Below, in pieces: positions 45,451 through 57,065 of a stretch of 64,000 nt of DNA. The stretch is from Adiantum capillus-veneris. Lineage: Eukaryota; Streptophyta; Polypodiopsida; Polypodiales; Pteridaceae. The notes beneath the pieces were generated by a model. That model saw nothing but the letters and a program-made list of their open reading frames with translations, was not told where the DNA came from and made no database searches. The DNA lies in the NCBI GenBank assembly GCA_014529385.2, contig CM043968.1, positions 25,050,513 to 25,114,512 of the forward strand, written 5' to 3'. The position numbers and the translations under genes were made by a program. The stretch's first letter is position 1. Each line of letters opens with the position of its first letter.

Positions 45451-47224
45451 TGCAATTTATCACAAATCCAACCACTCACCTGGCAAAGGGTCAGTTTCTG
45501 CACAACTTCTTGCTTGGTTGTTGAATATACCTATACACAAGCGTTTTAATTTCGGCAATCGAGTCAAAGCATTTATCTGCTAGAGGTTATCTTAGTAATG
45601 ATTGGTATAACTGGAGAGTTAATCTCAACCACTACTGTATTTTATATTGTACTACCCTCAGATGTTGGTCAATTTACGCGAAAAAGTCTGAATTCAGTCT
45701 TTGCTTCGTCAAATGGGCAAACAAGGTCCAAATTCACTTCTGAAAGAAGTTCTGGAACCCTTAAGCCAAATGGAATCTCACTATCTATGCCAGGTCAAAT
45801 TTTCTTTGCAGTATGCCCCAATAGACATCCTACGCGTAGAATGTCTCCTGCTGTGTTTTGCCTGGATTTTTGCACTGTGGTTTCCCCTTGTTGTGCTGAG
45901 ACTACAACTGCTTTTACTTTTTTGATTTGGAAACCTATTAGGTGGTCAATGAGTCAGAAACCTGTTCCGACAGCCTGTTGCTGCTATTGATCAATCTAAT
46001 CAACTCCAATTTGGACCAAAATTGACTAGGAGGCTTGCCTTAGTGTATACAACACCTGGCTATGCTCACTATCAAAGTCTGTCTTCAATTTCTTGCTTTA
46101 GACATCCTACGCGTAGTATGTCTTTTTCATCAGAATGGCTTCAAACTCAAATCCCAGGCTCCCCTTGAGTTGCTGATCACTTTGGTATATTCAAAATTTG
46201 GTTTGGAGTCCAAAATCACTCAGAAGAAATCCTACGCGTAGGATGTCGTTTTGGCCTGTTTGACCCCAGACTTGTCCCACAGCTTCCCTTTGATGTCAGT
46301 AACCCACTGGTATGCTTAGATTTTGGTTTGGATGTCAAAGGTCCCAAATTTCAGCTGTTCTTGCCATTTTCAGTCAAAAAGTGCTAAAGTCCGCTTTGAA
46401 CCCAATTTTCTCACCCAAATGAGATGAAACCCCTTTCAGTCACTCAATATATCATGCAAAACATGCTCATGCAGCCATCTTATGGTTTTGGTCTCAAAAT
46501 AATGTTTTGGCACTATTTAGGTAGGATGTCTGGCAATTTCAATCTATCTGGCCGTATCCTGTCAAGATATGGTCAAATTTCCACTTTCCAGTTGAAATTA
46601 GGGTAAACCCTACCTTCTGAACACACTGGTCAACTCAAAATCCCAAAATTCCTCCCAGATTAGCCTGTAGACATCCTACGCGTAGGATGTATCCTGGCTT
46701 AAAATTAATTTTTTTCCTGACAGAAATGCTTCTGATGCTCTGTAGATCTATCAGAAACACTCACAGTAACTTTTGGAATTCAATTAGGCTTTCAAACACA
46801 CCTTTGCGTCTTTTTGCGTCTTTTACAAACTTGTAATGACTTTACCAAGCAAGTGTACATGCATGAAATGCTCTAGATCTTGAATCATGATGTCCTACTT
46901 ACTCTACTCCTACTTATCATGTGAAATGGTGATAATGGTGTTTTTGGTTGCTTTTTGGCCTCTCCAGACTCTCAAGCTCTCCTCTCACCGCTTCTGCCAC
47001 TCCAACTCCTACTCTAGAACTCGACTACTACCTAAAGAACTACCTTGGTCTACCTAATCTACCTAAGTCGAAGGATCTAAGCCAGGCACACGCTTCCTAG
47101 ACTCCCTCTAAGACCTAGAGAGTCCTCCACCCTCTGATCCTATCTAAATGTAAAACAAGACTCTTCGCAAGCCAAAAATCCCAATCCTCAAGGATTAGTC
47201 TCGGTCACCTACCTAAGGTTTTCG
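45451..47224 (-). other. Element C 5' leader, 1.8 kb noncoding
   Basis: No gene is seen. Several palindromes lie in it (see next entry). It is the counterpart of the element B leader. Confidence 0.78.
45823..46692 (-). repeat. Palindrome array in element C 5' leader
   Basis: Copies begin at 45823 (one mismatch), 46100 (one mismatch), 46225 (two mismatches), about 46508 (only the half-site TAGGATGTCT kept) and 46669 (one mismatch). Steps are 277, 125, 283 and 161 bp. The 277/125/283 order copies the 288/125/281 order of the element B leader. Confidence 0.9.
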
Positions 47225-47243
47225 TCCCCGACAAGCGGCGCCA
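47225..47243 (-). promoter_or_regulatory. Element C primer-binding site, tRNA-Asp-like
   Basis: On the minus strand TGGCGCCGCTTGTCGGGGA lies one base inside the 5' LTR. Compared with the tRNA-Asp complement it has one extra base and one substitution, so it is decayed or a variant. Confidence 0.75.
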
Positions 47244-47244
47244 A

Positions 47245-48180
47245 TGTTGGACGGATACGTCGCAACGGACGTCAGCACAGCGAGAACTCACCTAACAAGT
47301 AATGTCAGCTAAGGACGAAAATCGACCTGCAGGCGTGTGGAAGCAAGCATAAGGTGTCAACCTACACTCGACCGACTCCTAACTAATTCCTACATAGGTC
47401 TCTACCAATTGTCTAAGTCACAGCCTTCAAGAGTGCATAAGAGGAAACTTCCTACAATGCTTTCTAGAGCCGAACACCCATCAAACAATCTCGAAACACC
47501 ATAGAACTTGAAGGAGACCCTACTAATACCAATAGGTCGCTCTCCCTAAGGTCTATGAACCAAAATCCCAATCCAAAACACCCGGTGCAGAAACACGTAG
47601 GATATCTTGCCGAAATCTGCAGGTCTTCGTTCCCGAAATCTAAAGTGCCTAATGTGTAGTTCTACTCAATGTGAACACGTAGATATGCTACAATGCAAAA
47701 TCGGATAACGTATGCTCACCCAAACACCCGATGAAGCTAGTAGAAGGAGCTCTCAAAACCGGACCGTACGCGCGCAATGTAGGTATCGGTGCGTAGCTCT
47801 CGTCGAGGGCAACACGCTGCAGTTCTCCGCACTCGATTCCGACCACCGAAGCACACGTAGCGTCAAGATAAATCTCACACTCTCTCTCCCGTACACAGTA
47901 CGCTCACTCACAGACTTCCAAACTTGTTTTTAAAATGACAAAAGGTTTTTTCATTAAGGTCAAAAAGTGGTATATATACCTTACAATTTCTCAAACCCTA
48001 AAGTTCCAAAATCAACCATCTACTCAATCTAACTATCAAAACTAGGATACAATTTGGAAACTTCTGTAAGTCCCAATAATTACAAGGTGAAAAATCAGGT
48101 TTTCCTCAATGAATGAATAATTACAAAAATAATAATCCTCCAAATAGTTAGATGCCGTGGGGTGTGTCCAGCTTCTAATA
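47245..48180 (-). repeat. Element C 5' LTR (right end)
   Basis: Matches 10447-11346. On the minus strand it begins TATTAGAAG at 48180, where the other LTR has TGTTAGAAG, and ends CCAACA at 47245. A TATATATA box lies at 47971-47978, about 202 bp from the LTR start. It carries about 30 bp near 47990 that are absent from the left LTR. The palindrome half-site at 47596-47607 has one mismatch. Confidence 0.93.
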
Positions 48181-48185
48181 GCCAC
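48181..48185 (+). other. Target-site duplication of element C, right copy (GCCAC)
   Basis: Pairs with GCCAT at 10442-10446. Confidence 0.72.
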
Positions 48186-49744
48186 CTATTTTGGAATAGC
48201 TAAGAGCCATCTGTTTTTAATCCATCAGTGATTGCTTACAAGATCGAACAATTCTAACCAATTGAGTACCCATAAATTCTAATGGACAAGCAAGTGTCTT
48301 GCAGTTACTTCTTTTTTGGGAGTTATTTTAGCACTACACACTTTAAATGTGACCATTAAGTTGAGTTTTTGAAAGTCTTAAACTCGTAAAGGCTTATCTC
48401 TACCAAGGTGTCTAGATGAAGCAAGCATTTCAAACAGCACGGTTATTCACAAAAACCCAAGATTTTAAACTTTTGGGTCTAGAAAGGATCCAATTGTGGA
48501 TACGATTCCAACTTCAGAGGATCTCCTATTTTATCTATAGCACTAAGAGTGTTTATACGAGTACAATTTTGGGGTAAGACGGATCATGATTACTAAATCA
48601 CTTATTGAGTGTTGATGGTCAACTCTTGGAGCCTTCACACTTTCACTTTCAAGCAAAGAAGTCCACAAGCTGCCAAGGAGTAGTGGATAATTTCAACTTC
48701 CAAAGTTGACTTCAATTACTATTGGCTGCTAGTTGAGCAATTTCCCTGCAAAGTCTAGCGAAGGGGTTTGACAATGTAGATATTAACCAAGGGATTTGGA
48801 TTGCAAAGGAAACACCCAAGATTACATCTGCAATACTACTTGAATTTCATTGACTTTTAATTAGTTTTCCTAGGCCTTGATGCAGGCAAGAAATTTGGGC
48901 GACTGGTGCCTTTGACTACAGGTAAGTGAACAGTATGTTCAACCTCCAGGTACGCATACGATTTGGTTTATTTCCAATTTTGCATAGGCTTTGCTTGATT
49001 TTTCAAGTTAAATGAATAAGCTTGAATGCATTCATCCATTTTTGCTCTTCAAAGAGATGACAAGGTCACGTAAGAGATAAGAATTTTGCGTCGTAGTGTC
49101 CAAAATAATTTTTTTCCTTACGCAGTTATGGACCCACTTGTAGGGTTTGATTTGGCACATGTTGTCACATGGGATACAACATGGTCTAGGAACCCAAGGA
49201 GTTTGGTTTAGCTAGTTTGAAGAAAGTTTAATGAGGGTCCCTCTCACTCACGTCACAAAATGTTTGCAGTTACCTCCACACACAAGTACATCTTGTACTT
49301 GAAGGATGTTATTTTTCAGACATCCTTACTTGACTTTTTACCCTACGACATCATTCCAAAATGGATGATTAATCCATTTGGTGCTTGGGAGACATAACTA
49401 CCGCAAGCATGTCTACTCTTTAGTCCATTTCATCCTCCTAAGTAGAGTGACAAATTCTACATGGTGTTTGAGAGACGTCGTCATCCCAAACATGATTCTT
49501 AGTATGCATACTACTTAAATTTGTGCACAGTAAAGAGAGAATTAGTCTTATAAGACAAAAACATTTTTCATTTAAAATGCATTTTCATATGCTTACTGTG
49601 GTGCAACATTGTAAGCATTGACAAGGTTCATATTATCCTTAAGCTAGGTTCCTTGCATCCATTTAGCATCTTTAAAAGGATAATTCTTTAACTTAATAAG
49701 ATATCATCAGATAATCTTACCGTTTCTTAATACCTTTCCTGTTA
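48186..49744. other. Unassigned 1.6-kb interval
   Basis: No coding region that I can recognise and no clear repeat structure. It may be old transposon DNA, possibly including the 3' end of element D, but I see no match to the element D 5' LTR side. Confidence 0.4.
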
Positions 49745-51120
49745 TTTCATAGGATGAACGTAGATTGAAGTACTTCTTCTTGATCTTCGATTTTTGGAGG
49801 GTGTGTAACTATTGCTTCTTTTGATGGCGCTCCTTTGTAAGGCTTACATAGGCTCTCATGGAAAGCATTGTGTATGAACCAATGGTTGGGCAACTTTAAT
49901 TGATAATCCATCTCATTGATTGGCTTAAGAATTAAAAAGGACCATAGTATCTTTTTGCTAATTTAGCCTAGTACTCTTGGTGGCCCAAAGGATTCTTTCC
50001 CGTAGTATGCCTTAGATAAGCCTTGAGAAACTTTAGCAAGACCCAACCATTTTTATTAAAGGCTAAGGCTCTTCTATGCTTATTAGTAGTAGCCATTTTT
50101 GCCTTTGCTTTGAGATGGATATAACCTCTTTAATCTTTGGAAAAGATTCTTGTGAGTCTTGGCTATATTCATCAGTAGTGAAGATCTTCCCATGTACTTT
50201 GAGTAGTAAGGGACTTTTGGATCTTCCCTCTTTAACCTCGAAAGGTGCTTTCCCTATAGAAGTATGTACAATGTCATTGTATGTATACTCCATAAGAGGT
50301 AGGTACTTCTCTCATTGAGAACGTTGATCCACTTCCATGACATAGGCTTTTAGTAGATCAAGAATTTTTAGATTAATTATTTCATTTTGGTCATCCGTTT
50401 GTGGATGATAGTCTGAAAGAGAAATTTAATTTACTTCCTAAATTCTCAAAAAGACCCTTCTAGAAATTATTGGTTATTCTAGGATCTTTGTCCGAAACTA
50501 TGGATGTTGAAAAGCCATGATACTTGGAAATTTGAATCTAAAGAGGGTTGCCATTTGATGTGCCTTAATAGTCTTTTTGACAGGCATAGAGTGTGTTTTC
50601 TTGTTAAGCCTGTCGATTGAAACAATTCAAGTTGCTTCCCTCAATCAAATTTAAACTTTTGGTATACCACGCATTTTGAAACATATTGTTGTATGTTTAC
50701 TTTTCATGGTACTCCAATAGAAATACATTTCTACTCCTTGAAGAGTAGATTATGGATTCCCTCTTTGCCCCACATAAAGAGAAGTATGGGATTCATACAT
50801 CACTTTCTTATTGTATGGGTGCGAAACACATAGCCTATTGCCGTTTGGAAGATAACCATCCTTCAAGGTGAATGGCTCTTTTTTCTTCCCTAATGCAAAG
50901 GTTCTAATTACATACTTAAAGTCTCGATCAGTAGCATACTCATCTATCATAAAAGATAGATCATTGTGAGTTGCTATAGACACCATATTTACCCTTGGTC
51001 GTTGTGAAAGTGCATCGACCACTTGATTGTGCTTGCCAACAATGTGAGCAATATGAAATTTAAATTGTAAAAGAAAATTTGCCCACCTCATTTGTTTGTC
51101 GGAGAGCTTGGTTTGTCGTC
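49745..51120 (-). pseudogene. pol: Element D RNase H end and integrase, fragmentary
   Basis: From right to left on the minus strand: RNase H end FKFHIAHIVGKHNQVVDALS near 51060, linker, and start of the integrase zinc region (SHPYNKKVMYESHTSLYVG near 50790). The core is too broken to follow between 50700 and 50300. Then come VHTSIGKAPFEV near 50265 and the C-terminal domain YYGPFLILKPINEMDYQLKL near 49940. After IHNAFHESLCKPYKG the code is lost, just where a chromodomain would begin in a chromovirus. Confidence 0.8.
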
Positions 51121-51223
51121 ATGAAGTTATTGAGGCTTTGTGATCTATTCGTAGGATGACTAGAGTCCCCAAGAGATAGTGTTATAGAATAGCTAGTATC
51201 TCTTTTTTGTATTTTCCCAATAC

Positions 51224-52095
51224 TCACTTATCGAAGTTGAGTCTTTGACTCTCATATGCTATGGCATGCCCTTCTTGAAGCAAAATAGCTCCAAGGCAAT
51301 TACCACAAGCATCACATTGGACCTCAAATGGCTTTGAGAGATCTAGTAGTGTGATCACACATTGAGAGATAAGATTCTCCTTAAGCTTCTTCAAAAGCTT
51401 CTTGCACTTTTGGAGTCCATGAATACCTAACATTCTTTTTATGTTAAGTCATGTAATCGGCCTGCTATTAGCGAGAATTTTTTTTATGAAGCATCTATAG
51501 TATGCACATATACCTATAAAGCTTTGTACCTCCTGTAGATTCCTTGGATTAGGCCATCCTCTTATTATCTGTAGCTTTGTTGGATCCATACGGATGCCAT
51601 CCTTAGAGATAATGTGACCTAACTATTGAATCTCTTGTAGGAAAAATTCACTTTTCTTTTGATTAATTAAAAGCTTATTCTCTCTCACAACTTGAAAGAT
51701 TACCTGGAGGTGTCGCTTGTACTCCTCAAGAGAATTTGAGTGGCCTAAATATTTTTATCCATCATGAGTTTGAATGCGTCTAGAGCATTTGTCAGGCCAA
51801 AACTTTGTAAATTATCAAATAGATCTTCTATGCGCGGCACGGGAAATCTATTTTTCATTGTAATCTTATTTAGTGTTCTATAGTCGACACATATGTGATA
51901 TATGTCATCTTTCTTTTGCACTAAAAGCAATGGTGAACAAAATGGAGAGGAGCTAGACCTCACCATCCCTTTTTCCACCAATTCATGCACTTGCCTCATG
52001 ATCTCCTCTTGTTGAGCTTGTGAAACTCGATAAGGAGTCTTGCTAGGCAATGAGCTTCCTGGTAGGAGCTCAATTTTTTGGTCATCATCTCTCAT
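51224..52095 (-). pseudogene. pol: Element D RT and RNase H start, RT core deleted
   Basis: RT begins LLPGSSLPSKTPYRVSQAQQ near 52070 and continues to ICVDYRTLNKITMKNRFPVP near 51880. After DLFDNLQ near 51810 it jumps to SFGLTNALDAFKLMMDK, so about 45 residues including the first catalytic aspartate region are missing. No Y-x-DD box follows. RNase H has PFEVQCDACGNCLGAILLQE near 51310. This element cannot have encoded active RT after that deletion. Confidence 0.85.
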
Positions 52096-52185
52096 TTTAG
52101 AGGTATCTCACTAGGGATGTCATCAATGAAAACATCTTGGGATCCATTTAAGAAATTAAACAACTCTAATTCCTCTTGATTCCCT

Positions 52186-52720
52186 TTATTGCAAGGAAAT
52201 GGTGTTCCTCGACTCATTAGAATCTATGTACATGCTCTTTTCCCTGTAGGTGAAGTAGATTCTCCTTTCAAAGAAATTCATGTTGGAAGCCATGCAGTTA
52301 AACCACGATGCCCCAATGATAACATTCTCATGTTTGAGAGGGAGATGAAGAAATCCTTTTTGTCCACATAGCTTTTGGACATGAAGCCTCAATTTTCCAA
52401 TTAAGGGAGTAACTGAGATGTCTTGTCCCTTGATAGATCCATCAGCTTTTAATGTATCTCCCATCTCGTGGCTTGTAAGCCTAGCTTGGTGGTCAACTCC
52501 GTGGAGTTGAACCAGGGTCAAACAAAATAAAGGCATCATGTTCTTGTATCTTTCCCCAAGCATAGGAAAGGAGAAATCCTTGGCAATGAGCATCCTCTTT
52601 TGGAGCTTCAAACATAGAGGCTCTAGGAGTCTCATTGCAAGAAATTCTATTGAAGCAAGGACGATAACCATGGCCTTACTCCCCACACTTAAAACATTTG
52701 TGGTCCTTACAAAAAAAAAC
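52186..52720 (-). pseudogene. pol: Element D zinc knuckle and protease remnant
   Basis: On the minus strand CFKCGE, a stop, then GHGYRPC near 52700-52660 is a broken C-x2-C-x4-H-x4-C knuckle. The protease follows: FDPGST near 52510 in place of a D-S-G or D-T-G triad, then DISVTPLIGKLRLHVQKLCG near 52390 and NVIIGASWFNCM near 52310. It is frameshifted, so no product is expected. Confidence 0.7.
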
Positions 52721-54019
52721 TTCTAGCTCTTTATAAGAGAGTTTATATTTACCTTTGTAAACACCCTTCTCCTTAAACCGATTATTGTTGTTGTTGGAAT
52801 AGCCTTGGCAAGAATTGGGCATTGGTTTTCATCTTGGCATCACTTTTGTCTTTATTTTCCATGGGCTTGACATTCCGTCTAGCCCCTTATTGGCAATTCG
52901 TGCATGAAGCAACCATGGTGTGGTGGATTATTTCGGTGATAGAACCAGGCCGTTGGGAGTTGACATACTCGGCCATCTCTTTGGGTAATCCCGCACAAAA
53001 TTGTTGCTTTTTCTTGGTGGAGTCTATCTTTTGAAAGACAATAGCTTGGAGCTATAAATCCCAAAACTTTTCCACATATTTGTGGGTAGAATCATGATAG
53101 AGAAGCTTTAAACTTCACCATTTGGTAAGCACTTTGTCCTTTGCATCACTTGCAAGGAATTTCTTCATGATGGAAACTTGTAGACTTTTCCATGTCTTTG
53201 GGGTGTCGCCATTGCCACAAGCTAGCCCACCATTGACGAGCCGATTTTTGGAAGTGCACAGCTACATGGTGTAGCTTGGAGGACTCCGTGAAGCCCTCAT
53301 CTCCAAAGGCCCATCAAATTGTTGGATGAAGGCCAATACTTTGTCAGTAGCACCAAAGGTGCCATCATAGGTGAGAAAAGAGATACTCTTTCCTCCCTCT
53401 TTGAGCTTCTTAAGCTTTTGTGACCTTCGCCATGCAGGGTAAGATTTGAGATGTCCTCCCCTCTTGTATTCTCTAGGAGAATAGCCATAGGTTTCATCGG
53501 AAGAGGAGGAAGGTGAAGAAGAAGGAGAAGAGGGTGACCTCTTTCTTTCCCTTTTCCTCCTTTGTTTCCTCTCTTCCTTTTTGAAGTGATGAGGAGAAGG
53601 ACTATGGGTTAACCGTTTCCTCTTGGGAGGAGTCGGTAATCGTTTAATCCGCCTTCTTCGTGGAGCCACATTTTTGGAGGAATTTAGGAATTCATTACTT
53701 TCTTGATCTTTGGATTCCTCCTCTCTATGGGAGAGAGTCTTCTTTTGGGGGTCTCATCAAGAGGCCTTCTAAGCTCTCTCTCCTCTTGGAGAGGAAACGA
53801 AATACCATAAGCACAAAGTTGTTGAGTAACTTTGGCTTGCAAAGCGGGGTTGCCCATAACTTGTTGCAACCTAGTGACAAGATAATTGACAAACATGGGG
53901 GCATCATCATTAGCACTTTCATGTGCAAAATCAAAGCTATCAATGTTCATTCTACTGTCTTGGTTATTGTCAAACATGTTAATTAAACTTATGTCTTTAC
54001 TTAGTGTATGCTTTGGCAA
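52721..54019 (-). pseudogene. gag: Element D gag
   Basis: Start MPKHTLSKDISLINMFD at 54019 on the minus strand. A region with ANDDAPMFVNYLVTRLQQVM is followed by a frameshift near 53680. Next comes an arginine- and serine-rich part (KRERKRSPSSPSSSPSSSSD near 53540), then the capsid-like part with SFLTYDGTFGATDKVLAFIQ near 53370. TWKSLQVSIMKKFL near 53180, in the usual position of the gag domain, and a terminal segment that leads to the zinc knuckle follow. Several stops are present. Confidence 0.75.
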
Positions 54020-54350
54020 TTCAAAACCTTAGTTGCTACTCCTCTTAGCCTTTAAAAACAGGCACTTAAGTATCTACACCCACGGCTCGAATTGTTTAAT
54101 TATAGAGAGTAGTGGAGTGAGTCTAACATAGCGAAGTTGACGAGGGATAGCTCCTTTTGGACTTCTTATGGCTCAATAATGGTAAAGACGTAGGAAAGTC
54201 TAAATAGACCCGAGGTGTGCACCATATCCCACATAGTGGGCTCAACAAAACCAATAATAGATACCAGACCCACTTACCCTAATATAATTAACAAAAAAAA
54301 ACCATTAATAGGATACTTAAGGACCTCTCTTCTTAAGCAAGAAAAGGGAA

Positions 54351-54369
54351 ACCAAATGCTCTGATACCA
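54351..54369 (-). promoter_or_regulatory. Element D primer-binding site, initiator tRNA-Met
   Basis: On the minus strand TGGTATCAGAGCATTTGGT fits the common plant tRNA-iMet primer site TGGTATCAGAGC. It places the 5' LTR just to the right. Confidence 0.88.
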
Positions 54370-54370
54370 A

Positions 54371-55160
54371 TATAATGGAAACTGCCTATGAAATTTGAGA
54401 GTAGCGAAATTAGGAAATTAGGTGAAAGCACTTTTGAGATATTACTTTGTGAGCATAGCGGGTGAACTTAATTGATGGTAGCAACATAAACATGGTACTT
54501 AGTTAACTTGGCATGAACAATACTTTTGCAAGAGAGAGAGAGTTTAGAGAACATGATAATAGTTGAGGACCGGATTCATATGGATCCGGTCCCCCCTCCA
54601 ATAGGCATTTGCATTATAGTTTCTCCCATCAAGAGAGACTTGGTACAATACAATATATGTTTTCCTTGTGACCTACGTGATGCAATGAAGATGGAAATCT
54701 TCATGCATCACAAGCATAACATAAACTTGTAGAAAGAATTAACTATACCAAGCCTCAGTCCCAAGGCCTCAAACACCTTTCAAGGTGGAGAGAGCTAGCG
54801 GGGAATGAGGATAGGGAAGAGGAAGAAGAAACATTTTGTAGGAGAAATAAATAGTTCCTCACTTATCATTTCTCTTCTTGCTAGCATACAGAATAGCATA
54901 GTAATGAACATGGAGAAGATGGCAAGCTTAAGCATTGAAGCATGGCTCTTGGTTGGATTTGCATTCCATAGCCAAGTGTGTTGGTGTAGGCTCTCACTTC
55001 TCACAAGATTGGAGAAGGAGGTGGTGTTCCTCAATTTTCACCAAGTGAGAATGCCCTTGCCAATGAGTGAGTGTGTGGATTATATCCCCCTAGCACCCCC
55101 CTTCTTTGCTTTGGGCAAAATTTCTACATGCTACAAGATCATTGGACCCCTCTCTCCCTA
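54371..55160 (-). repeat. Probable 5' LTR of element D (right end not fixed)
   Basis: Starts next to the primer site. A minus-strand TATA-like box, GATATAATCC, lies near 55076-55085, in a setting typical of an LTR promoter. No second LTR was found, so the far end is undetermined and may extend to about 55860. A + strand open frame at 54805-55161 has no family likeness and is left out. Confidence 0.5.
54567..54592. repeat. Perfect 9-bp inverted repeat, GGACCGGAT / ATCCGGTCC
   Basis: Arms of 9 bp around an 8-nt centre TCATATGG. It is the strongest small hairpin in the element D LTR. Confidence 0.8.
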
Positions 55161-55394
55161 GCCAATCACATGCAAGATACAATCAAGTACATGGGTAGTC
55201 TTTTGACAAGTGTCCTCCTTACTTAGAGAGAGAGCTTGAAAATATCTAGATATTTGTTAGATGGAAGTAGAAGCTCATTGGACCCCTCTTTAGCCCAACC
55301 AATAACATTCAAGCACACCATGTGGTTAAGCTTAGTGAGAGTTTGTCATGTGTCCCATGTGATCTTTTAGAATTCCCCTAACTTTGAGATCTTT

Positions 55395-55510
55395 ATGCAT
55401 AGGAAGTTTCTCAAGCAACTTCCTCATTAAGTGTGTAGGTTCTCTTTTTGACTCAAGCATCTTACCCCCATGCATAGGAAGCTTCTCAAGCAACTTCCTC
55501 GTTAAATGTG
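55395..55510 (+). repeat. 75-bp spaced duplication
   Basis: Copies at 55395-55435 and 55470-55510 share ATGCATAGGAAG and CTCAAGCAACTTCCTC. Confidence 0.8.
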
Positions 55511-55563
55511 ACAAGTACCTCAAGTACCTTAGTCGACAAGCATGACAAGCACCTTAGGTGGAG

Positions 55564-55687
55564 TTCCCACCTCAAGCACAGACCTAGCTTGCCTAAGTTT
55601 AGGTCGGGCTCCCACCTCAAGCACATCCCTAGCTTCCTTAAGTTTAGGTCGGGTTCCAACCTCAAGCTCAGCCCTAGTTTGCTTAAG
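55564..55687 (+). repeat. 45-bp tandem repeat, three copies
   Basis: Copies start near 55564, 55610 and 55655, with shared ACCTCAAGC, CCTAG and AAGTTTAGGTCGGG. The third copy is partial. Confidence 0.85.
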
Positions 55688-55868
55688 GTCAAAGGACTTT
55701 TAACACTAACCATTGGAGGTCTTTAATGAAGCTAACCCTAAGGTCTTTTAAGCTTCATTAGTCAAACTTGCTCTTTGATAGACCATCTCTCATTTGGGCC
55801 CCTTTACCATTGGCCCCGTGTTGAGATAGATCCATAAGCACATGTCTATATTCTAACCATTATTTCCG

Positions 55869-56556
55869 TTTAATTATCCCATATTAAATGATCAGTTTAA
55901 TATGAGAAAATCATTTGGGTTGGTTAGATATTAGATATTTAATGACACATGTGATGGAATTGGGTTATGATTTATGATTTTGGATTGATCATGAAGTGGT
56001 TCTGATGGTTTATGGTGGATATGTAAGGGTAGAGACCCTGTACAATCTCACTGCTTGTAAAATATTGTCTGTGCATATGGAAGATGCTATTGAAATTGGA
56101 CTCATGTGTTATGTTTCTCATGGAAGTGTTGCTACAACACTACGATCACCTACATTGCTTAGCCTTAGACAAAAGGATCGATGACTTGGGGCTTTGCTCG
56201 ATCGGGTTTGTTGCCTAGGTTTTTTTTTTGTTAGTTAGGCTCATCTACACGGTTAGAGCGTCGAGGTTGAATGACCTACATGGCTAATGCGTCAGGGATC
56301 TTGCCTTGTCTTTGCCTAGACACCTAATGCTGGGCATTGAAGAGGCGTGGTGCCTAAACTAGTATAGTCGGTGTTTATATTCTACCACCTACTGGTATTT
56401 GGGATCCTTTTAGAGCTCGGGTTCATGAAGGGAAGCAAAACTGCCTTCCTCTATGTCTGACTCAGGTAGGTTCGAGGTGTTCTGGCTCGCTCCTTGAAAA
56501 AATATATTCTCTCTGTTTGTAGTAGAGCAAAAGTGGATGGGTGGAACAGCCGATCC
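55869..56556 (+). repeat. Long direct repeat F, first copy
   Basis: Nearly identical to 63312-64000. It begins TTTAATTATCCC and contains a 9-bp hairpin CATATTAAA / TTTAATATG at 55880-55904 whose centre TGATCA is itself a palindrome. Because the second copy meets the window end, the true length is unknown. A primer-site-like sequence at 57066 suggests this may be an LTR of about 1.2 kb. Confidence 0.92.
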
Positions 56557-56724
56557 CTACATAAGGTCCAGTGCTCTGCTAATCATTCATATCTTTGATG
56601 TTATGGTATACCCAAATTTTGGTTATTGCATTAGTTCATGGTTGCCTTTTTTATTTAAATGGCACATTTAAAGATTTTCTTTTGTCATTCTCACATGTCT
56701 TTATGCACTCTATTTCACCCTCCA

Positions 56725-56727
<3 letters not shown>

Positions 56728-56796
<69 letters not shown>
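56728..56796 (+). repeat. (CT)n(AT)n compound microsatellite
   Basis: CT units to about 56757, then AT units. Same order as the repeat at 10266. Confidence 0.97.
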
Positions 56797-56797
<1 letters not shown>

Positions 56798-57065
56798 CAA
56801 CAATGTGATGTACACTTATATTCACCCTTCACCTTGTTATTTTTCTTGAGTATGCTTTCATTCATATCACCCATTCAGAGATAGCACTAGTGGTTAGGTG
56901 CCTTTGGATGTAGTCCAACTCATAGTCTAAACTCCATGCTTTGTCCAAGACTGAGAGCTCCTTCCCTGTGCAAATGCTTTTGCAACTCTGATGTATATTG
57001 AAATTATATAAAAGTATAAAATTATATATTTTTTGCATAGACCCCTGGGAAGGGGTATCTCTGAC

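Larger units (their letters stand above)
10447..48180 (-). mobile_element. Element C: near-complete Ty3/gypsy retrotransposon, minus strand, split by element B
   Basis: Two related LTRs (936 bp on the right, 900 bp on the left), a primer-binding site inside the right LTR, a polypurine tract inside the left LTR and a 5-bp target duplication define the ends. Removing element B and one duplication copy leaves about 18,967 bp. Order along the minus strand: LTR, primer-binding site, leader with palindromes, gag, two zinc knuckles, protease, RT, RNase H, two integrase zinc modules, integrase, second protease, W-x-P-K tail, palindrome spacer, accessory gene, polypurine tract, LTR. The LTRs differ at roughly one base in twenty by eye and the genes hold many stops and frameshifts, so it is clearly older than element B. 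Confidence 0.95.
49745..54369 (-). mobile_element. Element D: decayed Ty3/gypsy element of another lineage, tRNA-iMet primed
   Basis: Gag, zinc knuckle, protease, RT, RNase H and integrase remnants can be read in order on the minus strand, and the primer-binding site follows on the right. Every part holds stops and frameshifts, and RT has lost its core. The left end stops in the integrase C-terminal domain near 49745, with no recognisable 3' LTR, so it is 3' truncated or too decayed. The proteins are not close to elements A-C, and no second protease or accessory gene is seen. Confidence 0.87.

Noticed and set aside
54805-55161. 118-codon + strand open frame
   Set aside because: It lies in the probable LTR of element D, antisense to its promoter, and resembles nothing.
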